Assembly: GCA_963922715.1 (NCBI GenBank)
Contig: CAWUJT010000058.1
Location: 1-15,500 of the forward strand
Reading direction: 5' to 3'
Source: CAWUJT01 sp963922715
GTDB taxonomy: Bacteria > Pseudomonadota > Alphaproteobacteria > Rhodobacterales > Rhodobacteraceae
Length of the DNA: 15,500 bases
The first letter of the stretch is position 1, and each line of letters starts with the position of its first letter. The position numbers and the translations under genes were made by a program. Below the pieces are notes generated by a model. That model saw nothing but the letters and a program-made list of their open reading frames with translations. It was not told the DNA's origin and did no database searches. Of this stretch, positions 1-7,432 are shown piece after piece.

Positions 1-1283
1 CCATGCAGCGCAATGCCGTTCATGGCCGCGGCCATGCCATGTTCACGAATGCCATAGTGAATGTACCGCCCCGCACGGTTTTCAGGATCAAACACCGCCA
101 AATCGCCGGTTTTGGTGTTGTTCGATCCGGTCAAATCGGCCGATCCTGCGATGATTTCTGGCAAAAGCGGAGTGACAACGGCAAGAGTTTTTTCTGACGC
201 TTTGCGTGTGGCGATTTTTGGAGCCTCTACACCCATGTGTTGCTTAAATTTTTTCAAGGCAGATGTGACAGATTTGGGCAAGACACCCGATATCTCCCGC
301 TCAAAATTTTTCCGCTTATTGCTTGAGATCTTTCCCAGTTGTTCCGTCCACTGCGTATAAGCCTCCGCACCCCGCGCGCCCGCGGCTTCCCACCAGGATT
401 TCACATCCCGAGGGATGTCAAATGCGGCATGCTCCCAGCCATAAACTTCTTTCGCAGCTTTAAGTTCATCCGCGTCTGTCAATGCACCATGACCCCGCGC
501 GGTATCTTGGGCCGCGTGACCGATGGCAATATGGGTTTTACAGGCAATCAGTGTGGGTTTATTCGCAGTTTTCGCCGCAGTCAAAGCCGCATCTATCGCA
601 TCAGGATCATGGCCATCACAGTCTAAGACACTCCAGCCAGAGGCTTTGAACCGGGCTTTTTGGTCAGTAACATCGGCCATGGACACCGCGCCGTCAATCG
701 TGATCCCATTATCATCCCACAGCACAATCAGTTTTGAGAGTTTGAGTTTTCCAGCCAGACCAATGGCTTCTTGGCTGACGCCTTCCATCAGGCATCCATC
801 CCCCGCGATGACATAGGTGTGGTGGTCGACGATTTTCTTGCCATAGCGGGCGCGGTGATTTTCCTCGGCAATGGCCATTCCTATCGCAGTGGCAATCCCT
901 TGACCAAGGGGACCTGTCGTTGTCTCAATGCCCGGCGCATGGCCATATTCAGGATGGCCAGCGGTGACAGAGCCCAACTGTCGGAAATTCTTAATCGCCT
1001 CAAGGGTCATCTTTGGGTGACCGGTCAGATATAGCAGCGCATAGAGCAACATTGACCCGTGACCGGCGGACAGAACAAAACGATCGCGATCTGGCCAATC
1101 GGGCGTGTCCGCATGATACCGCAGATGCTTGCTCCAAAGCACTGTGGCCACATCTGCCATGCCTAGGGGCATGCCGGTATGTCCAGATTTTGCCGCTGCA
1201 ACCGCATCAAGGGCAAGCGCACGAATGGCTGTGGCATATCTCCAATGCTGTGGGTGATTGTTCTGAAGGGTTTTTACATCCAT
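1..1283 (-). CDS. tkt: Transketolase, N-terminal 427 residues (runs off the window)
   Basis: Thiamine-diphosphate enzyme of the non-oxidative pentose phosphate pathway, moving two-carbon ketol units between sugar phosphates in the cytoplasm. Translating the minus strand from 1283 gives MDVKTLQNNH and an uninterrupted frame to the window edge. Visible landmarks are SGHTGMPLG (residues 33-41), GHGSMLLY (74-81), the ThDP motif GDG (161-163) with its Asn in WDDNGITIDG (189-198), and GIREHGMAAAMNG (411-423), whose Glu414 is the family's cofactor-activating glutamate. Full-length enzymes are about 660-670 residues, so the C-terminal third lies outside. The start is supported by an AGGAG motif (plus-strand 1290-1294) just upstream. 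A candidate promoter and a perfect palindrome lie between this gene and the divergent coiled-coil gene. No defect is visible in the portion present. Confidence 0.97.
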   Translation of the reverse strand, partial: MDVKTLQNNHPQHWRYATAIRALALDAVAAAKSGHTGMPLGMADVATVLWSKHLRYHADTPDWPDRDRFVLSAGHGSMLLYALLYLTGHPKMTLEAIKNFRQLGSVTAGHPEYGHAPGIETTTGPLGQGIATAIGMAIAEENHRARYGKKIVDHHTYVIAGDGCLMEGVSQEAIGLAGKLKLSKLIVLWDDNGITIDGAVSMADVTDQKARFKASGWSVLDCDGHDPDAIDAALTAAKTANKPTLIACKTHIAIGHAAQDTARGHGALTDADELKAAKEVYGWEHAAFDIPRDVKSWWEAAGARGAEAYTQWTEQLGKISSNKRKNFEREISGVLPKSVTSALKKFKQHMGVEAPKIATRKASEKTLAVVTPLLPEIIAGSADLTGSNNTKTGDLAVFDPENRAGRYIHYGIREHGMAAAMNGIALH

Positions 1284-1295
1284 GTCACGCTCCTG

Positions 1296-1317
1296 CATGA
1301 AGATTCGCGTCTTCATG
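1296..1317. promoter_or_regulatory. Perfect 8-bp inverted repeat upstream of tkt
   Basis: CATGAAGA (1296-1303) and TCTTCATG (1310-1317) are exact reverse complements separated by the 6 bases TTCGCG. The element begins 2 bases upstream of the AGGAG ribosome site of tkt and overlaps the predicted transcription start. It could be a dimeric regulator's operator or a hairpin in the 5' end of the transcript. Position fits control of tkt better than of the divergent gene, which starts about 155 bases away. Confidence 0.5.
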
Positions 1318-1344
1318 TGATAACAGCCTGAAATATCTGTGCAA
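1317..1344 (-). promoter_or_regulatory. Candidate sigma-70-type promoter of tkt
   Basis: On the minus strand a TTGCAC -35-like box (1339-1344) is followed after 16 bases by TATCAC (1317-1322), preceded by TG one base upstream, that is an extended -10. The predicted start of transcription, near 1310, falls inside the palindrome at 1296-1317. Found by eye only. Confidence 0.35.
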
Positions 1345-1473
1345 GATTACTCTTGCAGTTTGCATCACACTATAGAAGTAATTATGTCACATTTAGAATA
1401 TGATACACATCAACATTCATGCCGAGATGCTTCGAAGGGGCTCAGCCCTGATAAATGAACAAAGGACAAACGC

Positions 1474-2043
1474 ATGTTAGAACAAGATCATCTTGAAGTG
1501 CTTGAAGATCGGCTGAAATCCGCATTTGATCGGATAGAGACCAGCTTGAAATCAATTGTCCCGACAAACGAAGTGGAGCGTTTGGCACGAACGCTCACAG
1601 AATTGCAAAGTGTCGTCGAACAAAAAGATATGGACATTGCACAGCTGACCGATGACTTAAGCACGGCGCGGGCCCAGATGCATTCTACACATCGTAATGG
1701 GGAAACAGACAACGCTACAAAAGAACTTGTAAAGACACAGGCAGAAACCATCAAAGATATGCAAGGCGCGCTTGAAAAAGCCCATGCTGAACTGGCCGCC
1801 CAGAAAACCGAACAAACACCTTTAGACGACTTGAAAGATCAAATTAAGAATAAAGGCCTGTTAGAGCTTATGGAAGAACTCAGAACATCAGCCCTTTCCG
1901 GTGTCACCGATCCTGATGTCATCAACCGCGCGATGGAAGCGGAACTCGACGCGCTGAAGGAGGCACGGGCGGCAGATCTTGAAGAGCTGCGTGCGCTGAT
2001 TGCGGACCTCGAACCTATTCTAAAGGAAAAACGCAATGCCTGA
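1474..2043 (+). CDS. Coiled-coil protein encoded upstream of zapA (ZauP-like)
   Basis: A 189-residue acidic, strongly helical protein with no Cys, Trp or Tyr and only one Phe. Heptad-like spacing of hydrophobic residues covers residues 1-70 and 85-115, then a break around TPLDDLKDQIKNKG, then a final helix from about 150 to 185. No signal peptide or membrane segment is visible. The start is preceded by AAAGGA (1461-1466) at good spacing. Its last 8 bases overlap zapA, so the two are almost certainly co-translated. In Caulobacter a coiled-coil protein, ZauP, is encoded just upstream of ZapA and works with it to focus the Z-ring. Position and character match, so I infer the same role in cell division. 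This rests on context, not on a residue-level comparison, and the gene might otherwise be listed as hypothetical. Confidence 0.85.
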   Translation: MLEQDHLEVLEDRLKSAFDRIETSLKSIVPTNEVERLARTLTELQSVVEQKDMDIAQLTDDLSTARAQMHSTHRNGETDNATKELVKTQAETIKDMQGALEKAHAELAAQKTEQTPLDDLKDQIKNKGLLELMEELRTSALSGVTDPDVINRAMEAELDALKEARAADLEELRALIADLEPILKEKRNA

Positions 2044-2440
2044 CATGACAATCACAATCGGCGGGCGTGAATTTGTTGTCGCCTGTCAAGCAGGCGAGGA
2101 AGACTACTTAATCGCAGCTGCAAAAATGCTGGATGAAGAAGCGACAATTTTGAATGAAAGCGGCGTTCGGCTGACGTTAGATCGTATGCTTTTGATGGCA
2201 GGGCTTATGATTGCGGACAAAGCCCTGAACATGGAAGAGGAACGGCACATCCTTGAAGAAAAGCTGGGCCAGCAGGCGGCGCGTATTGATGAATTGCAAG
2301 ACCATCCCCCACCAGAGGTTCAAAGAGTGGAAGTCTTGCCTGAGCGCACCGTTGAGCGTTTGACAGAGATGGCCGAAAAAGCAGAACATATCGCGGCGCG
2401 TTTAGAAAGCCGCGACAATGGGTTTCTTGATTTGGACTGA
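2036..2440 (+). CDS. zapA: Cell division protein ZapA
   Basis: ZapA binds and cross-links FtsZ filaments and promotes Z-ring assembly at midcell. The 134-residue product opens with a typical ZapA head, ITIGGREFVVACQAGEEDYL (residues 5-24), then the AAKMLDEEATIL helix and a long amphipathic helix (about 45-88) that forms the tetramer-forming coiled coil in the family. A proline break (91-93) precedes a further helix and a short tail, so it is somewhat longer than the roughly 110-residue enterobacterial protein. The start at 2036 has AAAGGA (2022-2027) 8 bases upstream. A second ATG at 2045 lacks comparable spacing. It overlaps the upstream coiled-coil gene by 8 bases and ends one base before the convergent dehydrogenase gene's stop, leaving no room for a terminator. 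Confidence 0.92.
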   Translation: MPDMTITIGGREFVVACQAGEEDYLIAAAKMLDEEATILNESGVRLTLDRMLLMAGLMIADKALNMEEERHILEEKLGQQAARIDELQDHPPPEVQRVEVLPERTVERLTEMAEKAEHIAARLESRDNGFLDLD

Positions 2441-2441
2441 T

Positions 2442-3116
2442 TTAAGCCTGTGGGGCTTGATCTAATATGTTTGGCAGCAACATCCTGGCCATGGTTTGCG
2501 GGGTCTCTAGCCGTGATGTATCTTCTCCGGGGTAAAAGCGGGCGCGATGGGCCGTCGCCATGGGGTTTGGTTTTAATATCTTTATGATGGGTGCATTTGG
2601 CGTTGTGCTTTCCGCTTGCCACGAGATGATCAGCGCCCGCTGTGCCGCTTTTGACGCATGATAATAGGATGTGAACTTTGCAGCCGGATCATCATCGAAG
2701 AAAATGGCCCGCCCGGCAGGCGATTGCCCGCGTAACAAGGGATCGACATACACGATCAACCGTGACAGCGCCTGAATGTTTGTTGTTATACTCTTTGTCA
2801 TGTCTTTCTCATCGACATGCTGTGCAGGCGTCAGCGGTGCGGTATGAAGGGCTGTATGTATCCATAAACTCAGACCGCCCCACCGATCATAAATGGACCG
2901 GCAGAGGTATGCCATGGCGTTGGCATCGGTGATGTCCATCGGCGCCAAAGTGGCCTGCCCGCCGCGCGCTTTGATTTTCGTGTCAAGCGCTTCCAAGCCA
3001 CTTGTGGTGCGGGCAACGGCAAGAACGTGATACCCATGGGCAGCCAGTTCCTCCGCAACCGAAGCCCCTAAACCACGAGAGGCGCCTGTGATAAGTGCGA
3101 GGGGGAGAGATGTCAT
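2442..3116 (-). CDS. Short-chain dehydrogenase/reductase (SDR) family protein
   Basis: A 224-residue Rossmann-fold protein. The N-terminus has the nucleotide-binding motif TGASRGLG (residues 10-17), an Arg after the second strand (AVART) suggesting NADPH preference, MDIT (60-63), a structural Asn in TTNIQAL (111-117) and the catalytic pair YHASK (Tyr152, Lys156). The usual catalytic Ser about 13 residues before the Tyr is missing: that place reads AIFFDDDPAAKF. The usual NAG motif is replaced by IHTALHTAP. Substrate unknown; it may be a redox enzyme with altered catalysis. The frame stays open further upstream, but the ATG at 3116 is chosen because the Rossmann strand begins directly after it. 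The ribosome site there is poor. It converges on zapA and diverges from bioY. Confidence 0.85.
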   Translation of the reverse strand: MTSLPLALITGASRGLGASVAEELAAHGYHVLAVARTTSGLEALDTKIKARGGQATLAPMDITDANAMAYLCRSIYDRWGGLSLWIHTALHTAPLTPAQHVDEKDMTKSITTNIQALSRLIVYVDPLLRGQSPAGRAIFFDDDPAAKFTSYYHASKAAQRALIISWQAESTTPNAPIIKILKPNPMATAHRARFYPGEDTSRLETPQTMARMLLPNILDQAPQA

Positions 3117-3170
3117 GATTTGTTGATGTGACACAGGCCACGGTCCAGAGCAAGAGAATATAGGCGTCAC

Positions 3171-3201
3171 TTGACTTTGGTTTTGCAGATAGAGATAGGA
3201 T
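3171..3201 (+). promoter_or_regulatory. Candidate promoter of bioY
   Basis: TTGACT (3171-3176) matches a -35 box in five of six bases. TAGGAT (3196-3201) is a possible -10 box, though the 19-base spacer is long. It lies 25 bases before the bioY start. No site resembling the TTATMKATAA box of the alphaproteobacterial BioR regulator was seen here. Confidence 0.3.
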
Positions 3202-3225
3202 ACTAAAATAAAAAGGGAGTGAACA

Positions 3226-3813
3226 ATGACACGAATGAACGCAGCTCTGGCCAAAAAGGATTTCTGGACACAGGCCATCCTTGTTCTTATGGGCACAGCG
3301 CTGATCGCGCTAGCCGCAAAAATAACCATTCCTTTTTTTCCGGTGCCGATGACCTTGCAAACCCTTGCAGTGTTGTTCATTGGATTTGCCTATGGCGCAC
3401 GGCTGGGCGCAATCACAGTCAGTGTTTATCTGCTTGAAGGTCTGATGGGCCTGCCTGTGTTTTCCAACACAACCCCTGCAGGACCCGCTGCATTTGTTGG
3501 CCCAACCGCTGGGTTTTTGGTGGGTTTCGTGTTTATGGCGGCCCTTGCCGGTTATGTAACCGATAAAGGTCTGCGCGCGCTTTGGGCGCTTGTGCCCGCA
3601 TCACTTTGCATATCCGCTTTGCTCTATGTGCCGGGTCTGCTTTGGCCTTGGGCTTTGGCCGGGATACCTGGGATCGAGGCAAACTGGATTGGCCTTAGCC
3701 TGGACCAGCTTTTTGCAGTCTTCGTCATGCCGTTTGTTCTGGGCGATGTGATCAAAGCATTGCTGGCGGCTGTGTTGGTTGCGGGCTGGTATCAATTTCG
3801 CCGGAGTGCATAA
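3226..3813 (+). CDS. bioY: BioY, biotin transporter substrate-binding (S) component
   Basis: Integral membrane protein that captures biotin for uptake, as the S component of an ECF transporter or, in some bacteria, alone. The 195-residue product shows family signatures: PFFPVPMTLQT (about residues 36-46), LLEGLMGLPVFS (69-80) and VGPTAGFLVGF (91-101), with about six hydrophobic segments and a short basic C-terminal end (WYQFRRSA). The start at 3226 has GGGAG (3215-3219) 6 bases upstream; an in-frame ATG at 3235 is less well placed. No bioM or bioN partner and no biotin-synthesis gene lies within the window, so it appears to be a solo BioY here. It diverges from the SDR gene across 109 bases and converges on purF. 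Confidence 0.95.
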   Translation: MTRMNAALAKKDFWTQAILVLMGTALIALAAKITIPFFPVPMTLQTLAVLFIGFAYGARLGAITVSVYLLEGLMGLPVFSNTTPAGPAAFVGPTAGFLVGFVFMAALAGYVTDKGLRALWALVPASLCISALLYVPGLLWPWALAGIPGIEANWIGLSLDQLFAVFVMPFVLGDVIKALLAAVLVAGWYQFRRSA

Positions 3814-3851
3814 ATCGACACGTAGATTGGCGTTTATGTCAAAATAATGAA

Positions 3852-5324
3852 TTATTCTGCGGCTGGTTTTAAGGAAAAACCTTTTGCCAGCATATCGGTT
3901 GGGGAAACTGGATAGTCACCGGAAAAACACGCATCGCAATACTGCGGCGATTTTGGATCGCGTTTGTCCACCCCGACCGCCCGATAAAGCCCTTCGAGGC
4001 TGATGAATTTTAAACTTGTGACATCTAGGTGCTTCCGCATGTCCTCGGAACTCATGCTGGCGGCAAGAAGATGTTCACGTTGCGGCGTATCGACACCGTA
4101 AAAACAGGGCCAGGCTGTGGGCGGACTGGCAATCCGAAAGTGGACTTCCGCAGCACCGGCATCATAGACCATCTCTTTAATCTTTCGGCTGGTGGTGCCG
4201 CGCACCACAGAATCGTCCACCAGCACAACGCGCTTGCCCTTGATCAAGGTGCGATTCACATTGAGTTTCAGGCGCACCCCCATGTTGCGAATTTGCTCTG
4301 TCGGTTCAATGAAGGTGCGCCCCACATATTGGTTGCGCACAATCCCCATGGCATAGGGAATGCCAGAGGCCTGGGCATAGCCAATCGCGGCGGGTGTCCC
4401 GCTATCGGGCACAGGACAGACCACATCCGCGTCAACAGGGGCTTCTTGCGCCAATTCACGGCCAATGGCTTCGCGGGTTTCATAAACAGAGCGTCCACCT
4501 AAAAGAGAATCGGGGCGGCTAAAATAAACATGTTCAAAGATGCAAAACCGTGATTGCACCGCTTCAAACGGCCTGTGGCTGGTGAGCGTGCCCTCGGCGT
4601 CGATGACAATCATTTCGCCTGGCTCAACCTCTCGCAAAAACTCCGCACCAATGATGTCCAACGCACAGGTCTCCGAGGCCAAAGCATAGCCATCCCCCAA
4701 CCGGCCCAGAACCAAGGGACGAACCCCCAACGCATCACGCACACCAATCAGTTTGGAACGGGTCATCGCCACGATCGAAAATGCCCCTTCCACACGGCGC
4801 AGTGCATCTTTCATCCGTTCAGGGATCGTTTTTTGCAACGAGCGTGCCATCAGGTGAATGATACATTCACTGTCTGACGAAGATTGAAAGATCGACCCGC
4901 GCTCTATCAACTCGCGGCGCAACTCTTCCGCATTGGTGATATTACCATTGTGGGCAATTGCCGCCCCCCCTTTGGAGAACTCGCCAAAAAACGGCTGCAC
5001 ATCGCGGATGGCGGTTGCCCCTTTGGTGCCAGCGGTGGAATAGCGCACATGACCAATCGCAAGTGATCCGGGCAGAGCCGCCATCACATCAGACGAAGTG
5101 AAATTGTCCCGAACATAGCCAAACCGCCGGACAGAGTTGAACCCTTGTTCAGGGTGGTGCGCCACAATGCCACCCGCCTCCTGGCCACGATGCTGCAAAG
5201 CGTGCAATCCCAATGCCACGAATTGTGCCGCATCAGAAGATCCGATAACACCAAAAACGCCGCATTCTTCGCGCAGTTTATCGTCGTCAAAGGGATGGCC
5301 GCGCCAAGAAAATATCTGTGTCAT
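3852..5324 (-). CDS. purF: Amidophosphoribosyltransferase (PurF), Fe-S type
   Basis: First committed step of purine synthesis: PRPP plus glutamine gives 5-phosphoribosylamine. The 490-residue product has a 20-residue propeptide, then the Cys21 nucleophile in EECGVFG, typical of the class-II glutaminase domain (21 to about 250, with GHVRYST at 91-97 and AHNGN at 124-128). The C-terminal phosphoribosyltransferase domain carries the PRPP loop VVLVDDSVVRGTT (366-378). Cys261, Cys407, Cys463 and Cys466 sit in contexts matching the four [4Fe-4S] ligands of the Bacillus enzyme, so this should be the oxygen-sensitive, propeptide-processed form rather than the cluster-free E. coli form. It follows cvpA after 105 bases containing a candidate promoter. 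The ribosome site is weak (GAGA). Confidence 0.98.
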   Translation of the reverse strand: MTQIFSWRGHPFDDDKLREECGVFGVIGSSDAAQFVALGLHALQHRGQEAGGIVAHHPEQGFNSVRRFGYVRDNFTSSDVMAALPGSLAIGHVRYSTAGTKGATAIRDVQPFFGEFSKGGAAIAHNGNITNAEELRRELIERGSIFQSSSDSECIIHLMARSLQKTIPERMKDALRRVEGAFSIVAMTRSKLIGVRDALGVRPLVLGRLGDGYALASETCALDIIGAEFLREVEPGEMIVIDAEGTLTSHRPFEAVQSRFCIFEHVYFSRPDSLLGGRSVYETREAIGRELAQEAPVDADVVCPVPDSGTPAAIGYAQASGIPYAMGIVRNQYVGRTFIEPTEQIRNMGVRLKLNVNRTLIKGKRVVLVDDSVVRGTTSRKIKEMVYDAGAAEVHFRIASPPTAWPCFYGVDTPQREHLLAASMSSEDMRKHLDVTSLKFISLEGLYRAVGVDKRDPKSPQYCDACFSGDYPVSPTDMLAKGFSLKPAAE

Positions 5325-5353
5325 CGTCTCTGTTTCAGAACAGGTCGCAGTGT

Positions 5354-5382
5354 TACATACCTATTCGCAATGCGTTTGTCAC
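5354..5382 (-). promoter_or_regulatory. Candidate promoter of purF
   Basis: On the minus strand GTGACA (5377-5382) is followed after exactly 17 bases by TATGTA (5354-5359), about 30 bases before the purF start. The -35 box differs from consensus at one base; the -10 box is only a moderate match. It would let purF be expressed apart from radA-cvpA. Confidence 0.35.
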
Positions 5383-5429
5383 CTCTCACAAAGAGACAGG
5401 CTCTTATTTCGCATGCCTGAGACACAATG

Positions 5430-6032
5430 TTATATAGTGTTTGCGTCGGGATACGTGAACATCAATGCGGTTTCACTCGGCGCACATTCGCTGACCAGAT
5501 CTTCATAATATGTCACAATCCATCCCGGTGCATCGTCAGGAATTTGCGCCTCCAAGCTCTCTTCGATAGAGGCAAAAACGTCTGCTGATAAACTTTCATC
5601 CACCACCTCTATGGGTGCACTGGTTGTGACGCGATCATAGATCAGAAACCCAACAGCAACCAAAAGCGCCCCACGCAGAACACCAAACGTAAACCCTAAT
5701 GTTTGGTCTATGCGGGAAAGGGAATTGGAACGTCTTAATGCCGCCGACAGCAACGGTGCAAAAAATGACAAGATAACAAGCGACACCGTTAAAACGGCTA
5801 TAAAAGAAGCAATCATAGACAATTCACAACTGTCCCCCAAGAAATCATTCAGGACGGGGACTTCCATGATGATGGGTTTGAATGTGCCCGCGAACGCAAA
5901 CGCCAAAACAAAGGCCAAGACCCAGGCCGCGATGGCTGTCATCTCTCGCACAAAACCTCTGACATAGGCCAGGATGCCTGAGATCAGCAACACAGCCAAC
6001 ACAATCAGATCTATGTAATTTATTCCATCCAT
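5430..6032 (-). CDS. cvpA: CvpA family membrane protein
   Basis: CvpA proteins are small inner-membrane proteins often encoded beside purF. They were first named for colicin V production and later linked to envelope stress tolerance; their molecular activity is unclear. This 200-residue product has four hydrophobic segments (about 7-23, 33-50, 73-97 and 114-133), the early motif AYVRGFVREM (22-31) and the conserved RIDQTLGFTFGVLRG (107-121), followed by an acidic soluble tail of about 65 residues. I chose the ATG at 6032 because GAGAGG lies 8 bases upstream and the protein then begins like other family members; an in-frame GTG at 6050 would add six residues and has no better ribosome site. 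The gene follows radA closely and is probably co-transcribed with it. Confidence 0.92.
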   Translation of the reverse strand: MDGINYIDLIVLAVLLISGILAYVRGFVREMTAIAAWVLAFVLAFAFAGTFKPIIMEVPVLNDFLGDSCELSMIASFIAVLTVSLVILSFFAPLLSAALRRSNSLSRIDQTLGFTFGVLRGALLVAVGFLIYDRVTTSAPIEVVDESLSADVFASIEESLEAQIPDDAPGWIVTYYEDLVSECAPSETALMFTYPDANTI

Positions 6033-6040
6033 CGCTTTTG

Positions 6041-6046
6041 CCTCTC
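6041..6046 (-). promoter_or_regulatory. Ribosome binding site deciding the cvpA start
   Basis: GAGAGG on the minus strand lies 8 bases before the ATG at 6032 and inside the possible GTG-initiated extension, favouring the ATG. Confidence 0.6.
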
Positions 6047-6052
6047 TCACGT

Positions 6053-7432
6053 TTATGCAGCACCGAACGTTTCGCCGACAAATGTTGCAAGATCGGGAAC
6101 TGTTTGAACGCGCAGACCCGAATGCGCAAGTGTTTCTGACCCGAACGTGCTGCCTTTTGGCACAATTGCCGTGTCAAAACCAAGTTTTTGCGCCTCTTTG
6201 AGCCGTGTTTCGCTCTGACTGACCGGGCGCAGCGTGCCTGATAAGCTGATTTCGCCAAAAACAACCGTTCTGTCTGGCAAGGCCGCATCTTCCCGTGCCG
6301 ACAGCACCGCCGCCGCAACCGCAAGATCGGCCGCAGGCTCTGTAATCCGCAGGCCGCCCGCGACGTTGAGGTACACATCAAGCCCCTGGAACGAGATACC
6401 GGCACGCGCCTCCAAAACCGCCAACAACATCCCCAGGCGGCCCGCGTCCCAGCCCACAACAGCGCGGCGCGATTGTGCATGGACAGACGGCGCAACCAGG
6501 GCCTGTATCTCCACCAAAAGCGGGCGCGTGCCCTCAATGCCCGCAAACACCACCGATCCCGGTGCGGCCGTGTCGCGCCCGTCCAGGAACAAAGCCGAAG
6601 GGTTGGTGACTTCCGACAGCCCTGCCCCGGTCATCTCAAACACACCGATTTCATCCGCGGGACCAAAACGGTTTTTCACCGCGCGCAACAGCCGGAACTG
6701 ATGGCCGCGCTCCCCCTCGAAATAAAGCACCGTGTCCACCATATGCTCCACCACCCGTGGGCCTGCAATCTGCCCGTCTTTGGTGACATGGCCGACCAGA
6801 ATAACGGCCGTTCCAAACCGTTTGGCAAAGCTGGTCAACTCGTGCGCCGCCGCACGTACCTGGGTGACAGAGCCGGGCGCGGCCTCAATCGTGTCGAGCC
6901 ACATGGTTTGCACCGAATCGATCACCGCCAGCGCGGGTTTTTCGGCTTCAAGTGTGGTGAGGATATTGCGCAAATTCGTCTCTGCGGCAAGGTTGACAGA
7001 GGCCGCGCTCAACCCCAAGCGGGCAGCCCGCAGCCGCACCTGCGCTGTGGCCTCTTCGCCCGAGACGTAAATCACGTTCAGACCTTGGGCCGCATAGCTG
7101 GCGGAGGTTTGCAACAGTAGGGTTGATTTGCCGATGCCTGGATCGCCGCCCACAAGGGTGGCGGAAGCAGGAACAAGCCCGCCGCCGAGTACGCGGTCCA
7201 ACTCCCCCACACCGGACAAGACACGCGGCGGGGCCGCTTCTTCGGTGGCCAAGGTGCTGAGCGCCAGGCGTTTGCCTTTCACTGCCCCGAGGGATTTTGC
7301 CCCAGGCCTCTGGGAGAGCGGCACATCTTCCTGGATCGTGTTCCATTTCCCGCAAGCCTCACACTGTCCAACCCACTTTTTGTAAACCGCACCGCACTGC
7401 GTGCAGGAGAATGTGGTCACAGGTTTTGCCAT
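6053..7432 (-). CDS. radA: DNA repair protein RadA (Sms)
   Basis: RadA is a RecA-related hexameric helicase that processes branched recombination intermediates. The 459-residue product has all three parts of the family: a zinc finger with Cys10, Cys13, Cys24 and Cys27; an ATPase core with Walker A GGDPGIGKST (95-104), Walker B-like ALAVIDS (167-173) and the RadA-specific KNRFG motif (253-257); and a C-terminal Lon-protease-like domain (about 290-450) that lacks proteolytic function in this family. Length is normal. Its ATG overlaps the last base of the upstream PqiA-like gene's TAA (TAATG), suggesting coupled translation. cvpA follows almost immediately. Confidence 0.98.
   Translation of the reverse strand: MAKPVTTFSCTQCGAVYKKWVGQCEACGKWNTIQEDVPLSQRPGAKSLGAVKGKRLALSTLATEEAAPPRVLSGVGELDRVLGGGLVPASATLVGGDPGIGKSTLLLQTSASYAAQGLNVIYVSGEEATAQVRLRAARLGLSAASVNLAAETNLRNILTTLEAEKPALAVIDSVQTMWLDTIEAAPGSVTQVRAAAHELTSFAKRFGTAVILVGHVTKDGQIAGPRVVEHMVDTVLYFEGERGHQFRLLRAVKNRFGPADEIGVFEMTGAGLSEVTNPSALFLDGRDTAAPGSVVFAGIEGTRPLLVEIQALVAPSVHAQSRRAVVGWDAGRLGMLLAVLEARAGISFQGLDVYLNVAGGLRITEPAADLAVAAAVLSAREDAALPDRTVVFGEISLSGTLRPVSQSETRLKEAQKLGFDTAIVPKGSTFGSETLAHSGLRVQTVPDLATFVGETFGAA

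Noticed and set aside
2441..2600. 6S RNA (ssrS), which lies downstream of zapA in many bacteria
   Set aside because: Coding sequence of the SDR gene begins one base after zapA, leaving no space for it here.
3117..3225. BioR operator upstream of bioY
   Set aside because: No stretch resembling TTATMKATAA was found on either strand.
3117..3380. N-terminal extension of the SDR gene by 88 residues
   Set aside because: It would cover the start of bioY, lacks a ribosome site and precedes a complete Rossmann start.
3843..3856. AATAAT-GA-ATTATT palindrome between bioY and purF
   Set aside because: AT-only arms with a 2-base centre cannot make a stable hairpin, and it overlaps the purF stop; likely chance in AT-rich spacer.
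5397..5418. AAGAG/CTCTT stem in the cvpA-purF gap as a terminator
   Set aside because: Only five mostly AT base pairs and no T-run; too weak to call.
6473..7120. Plus-strand open frame of 215 residues opposite radA
   Set aside because: Shadow of radA; no domain pattern and no ribosome site.
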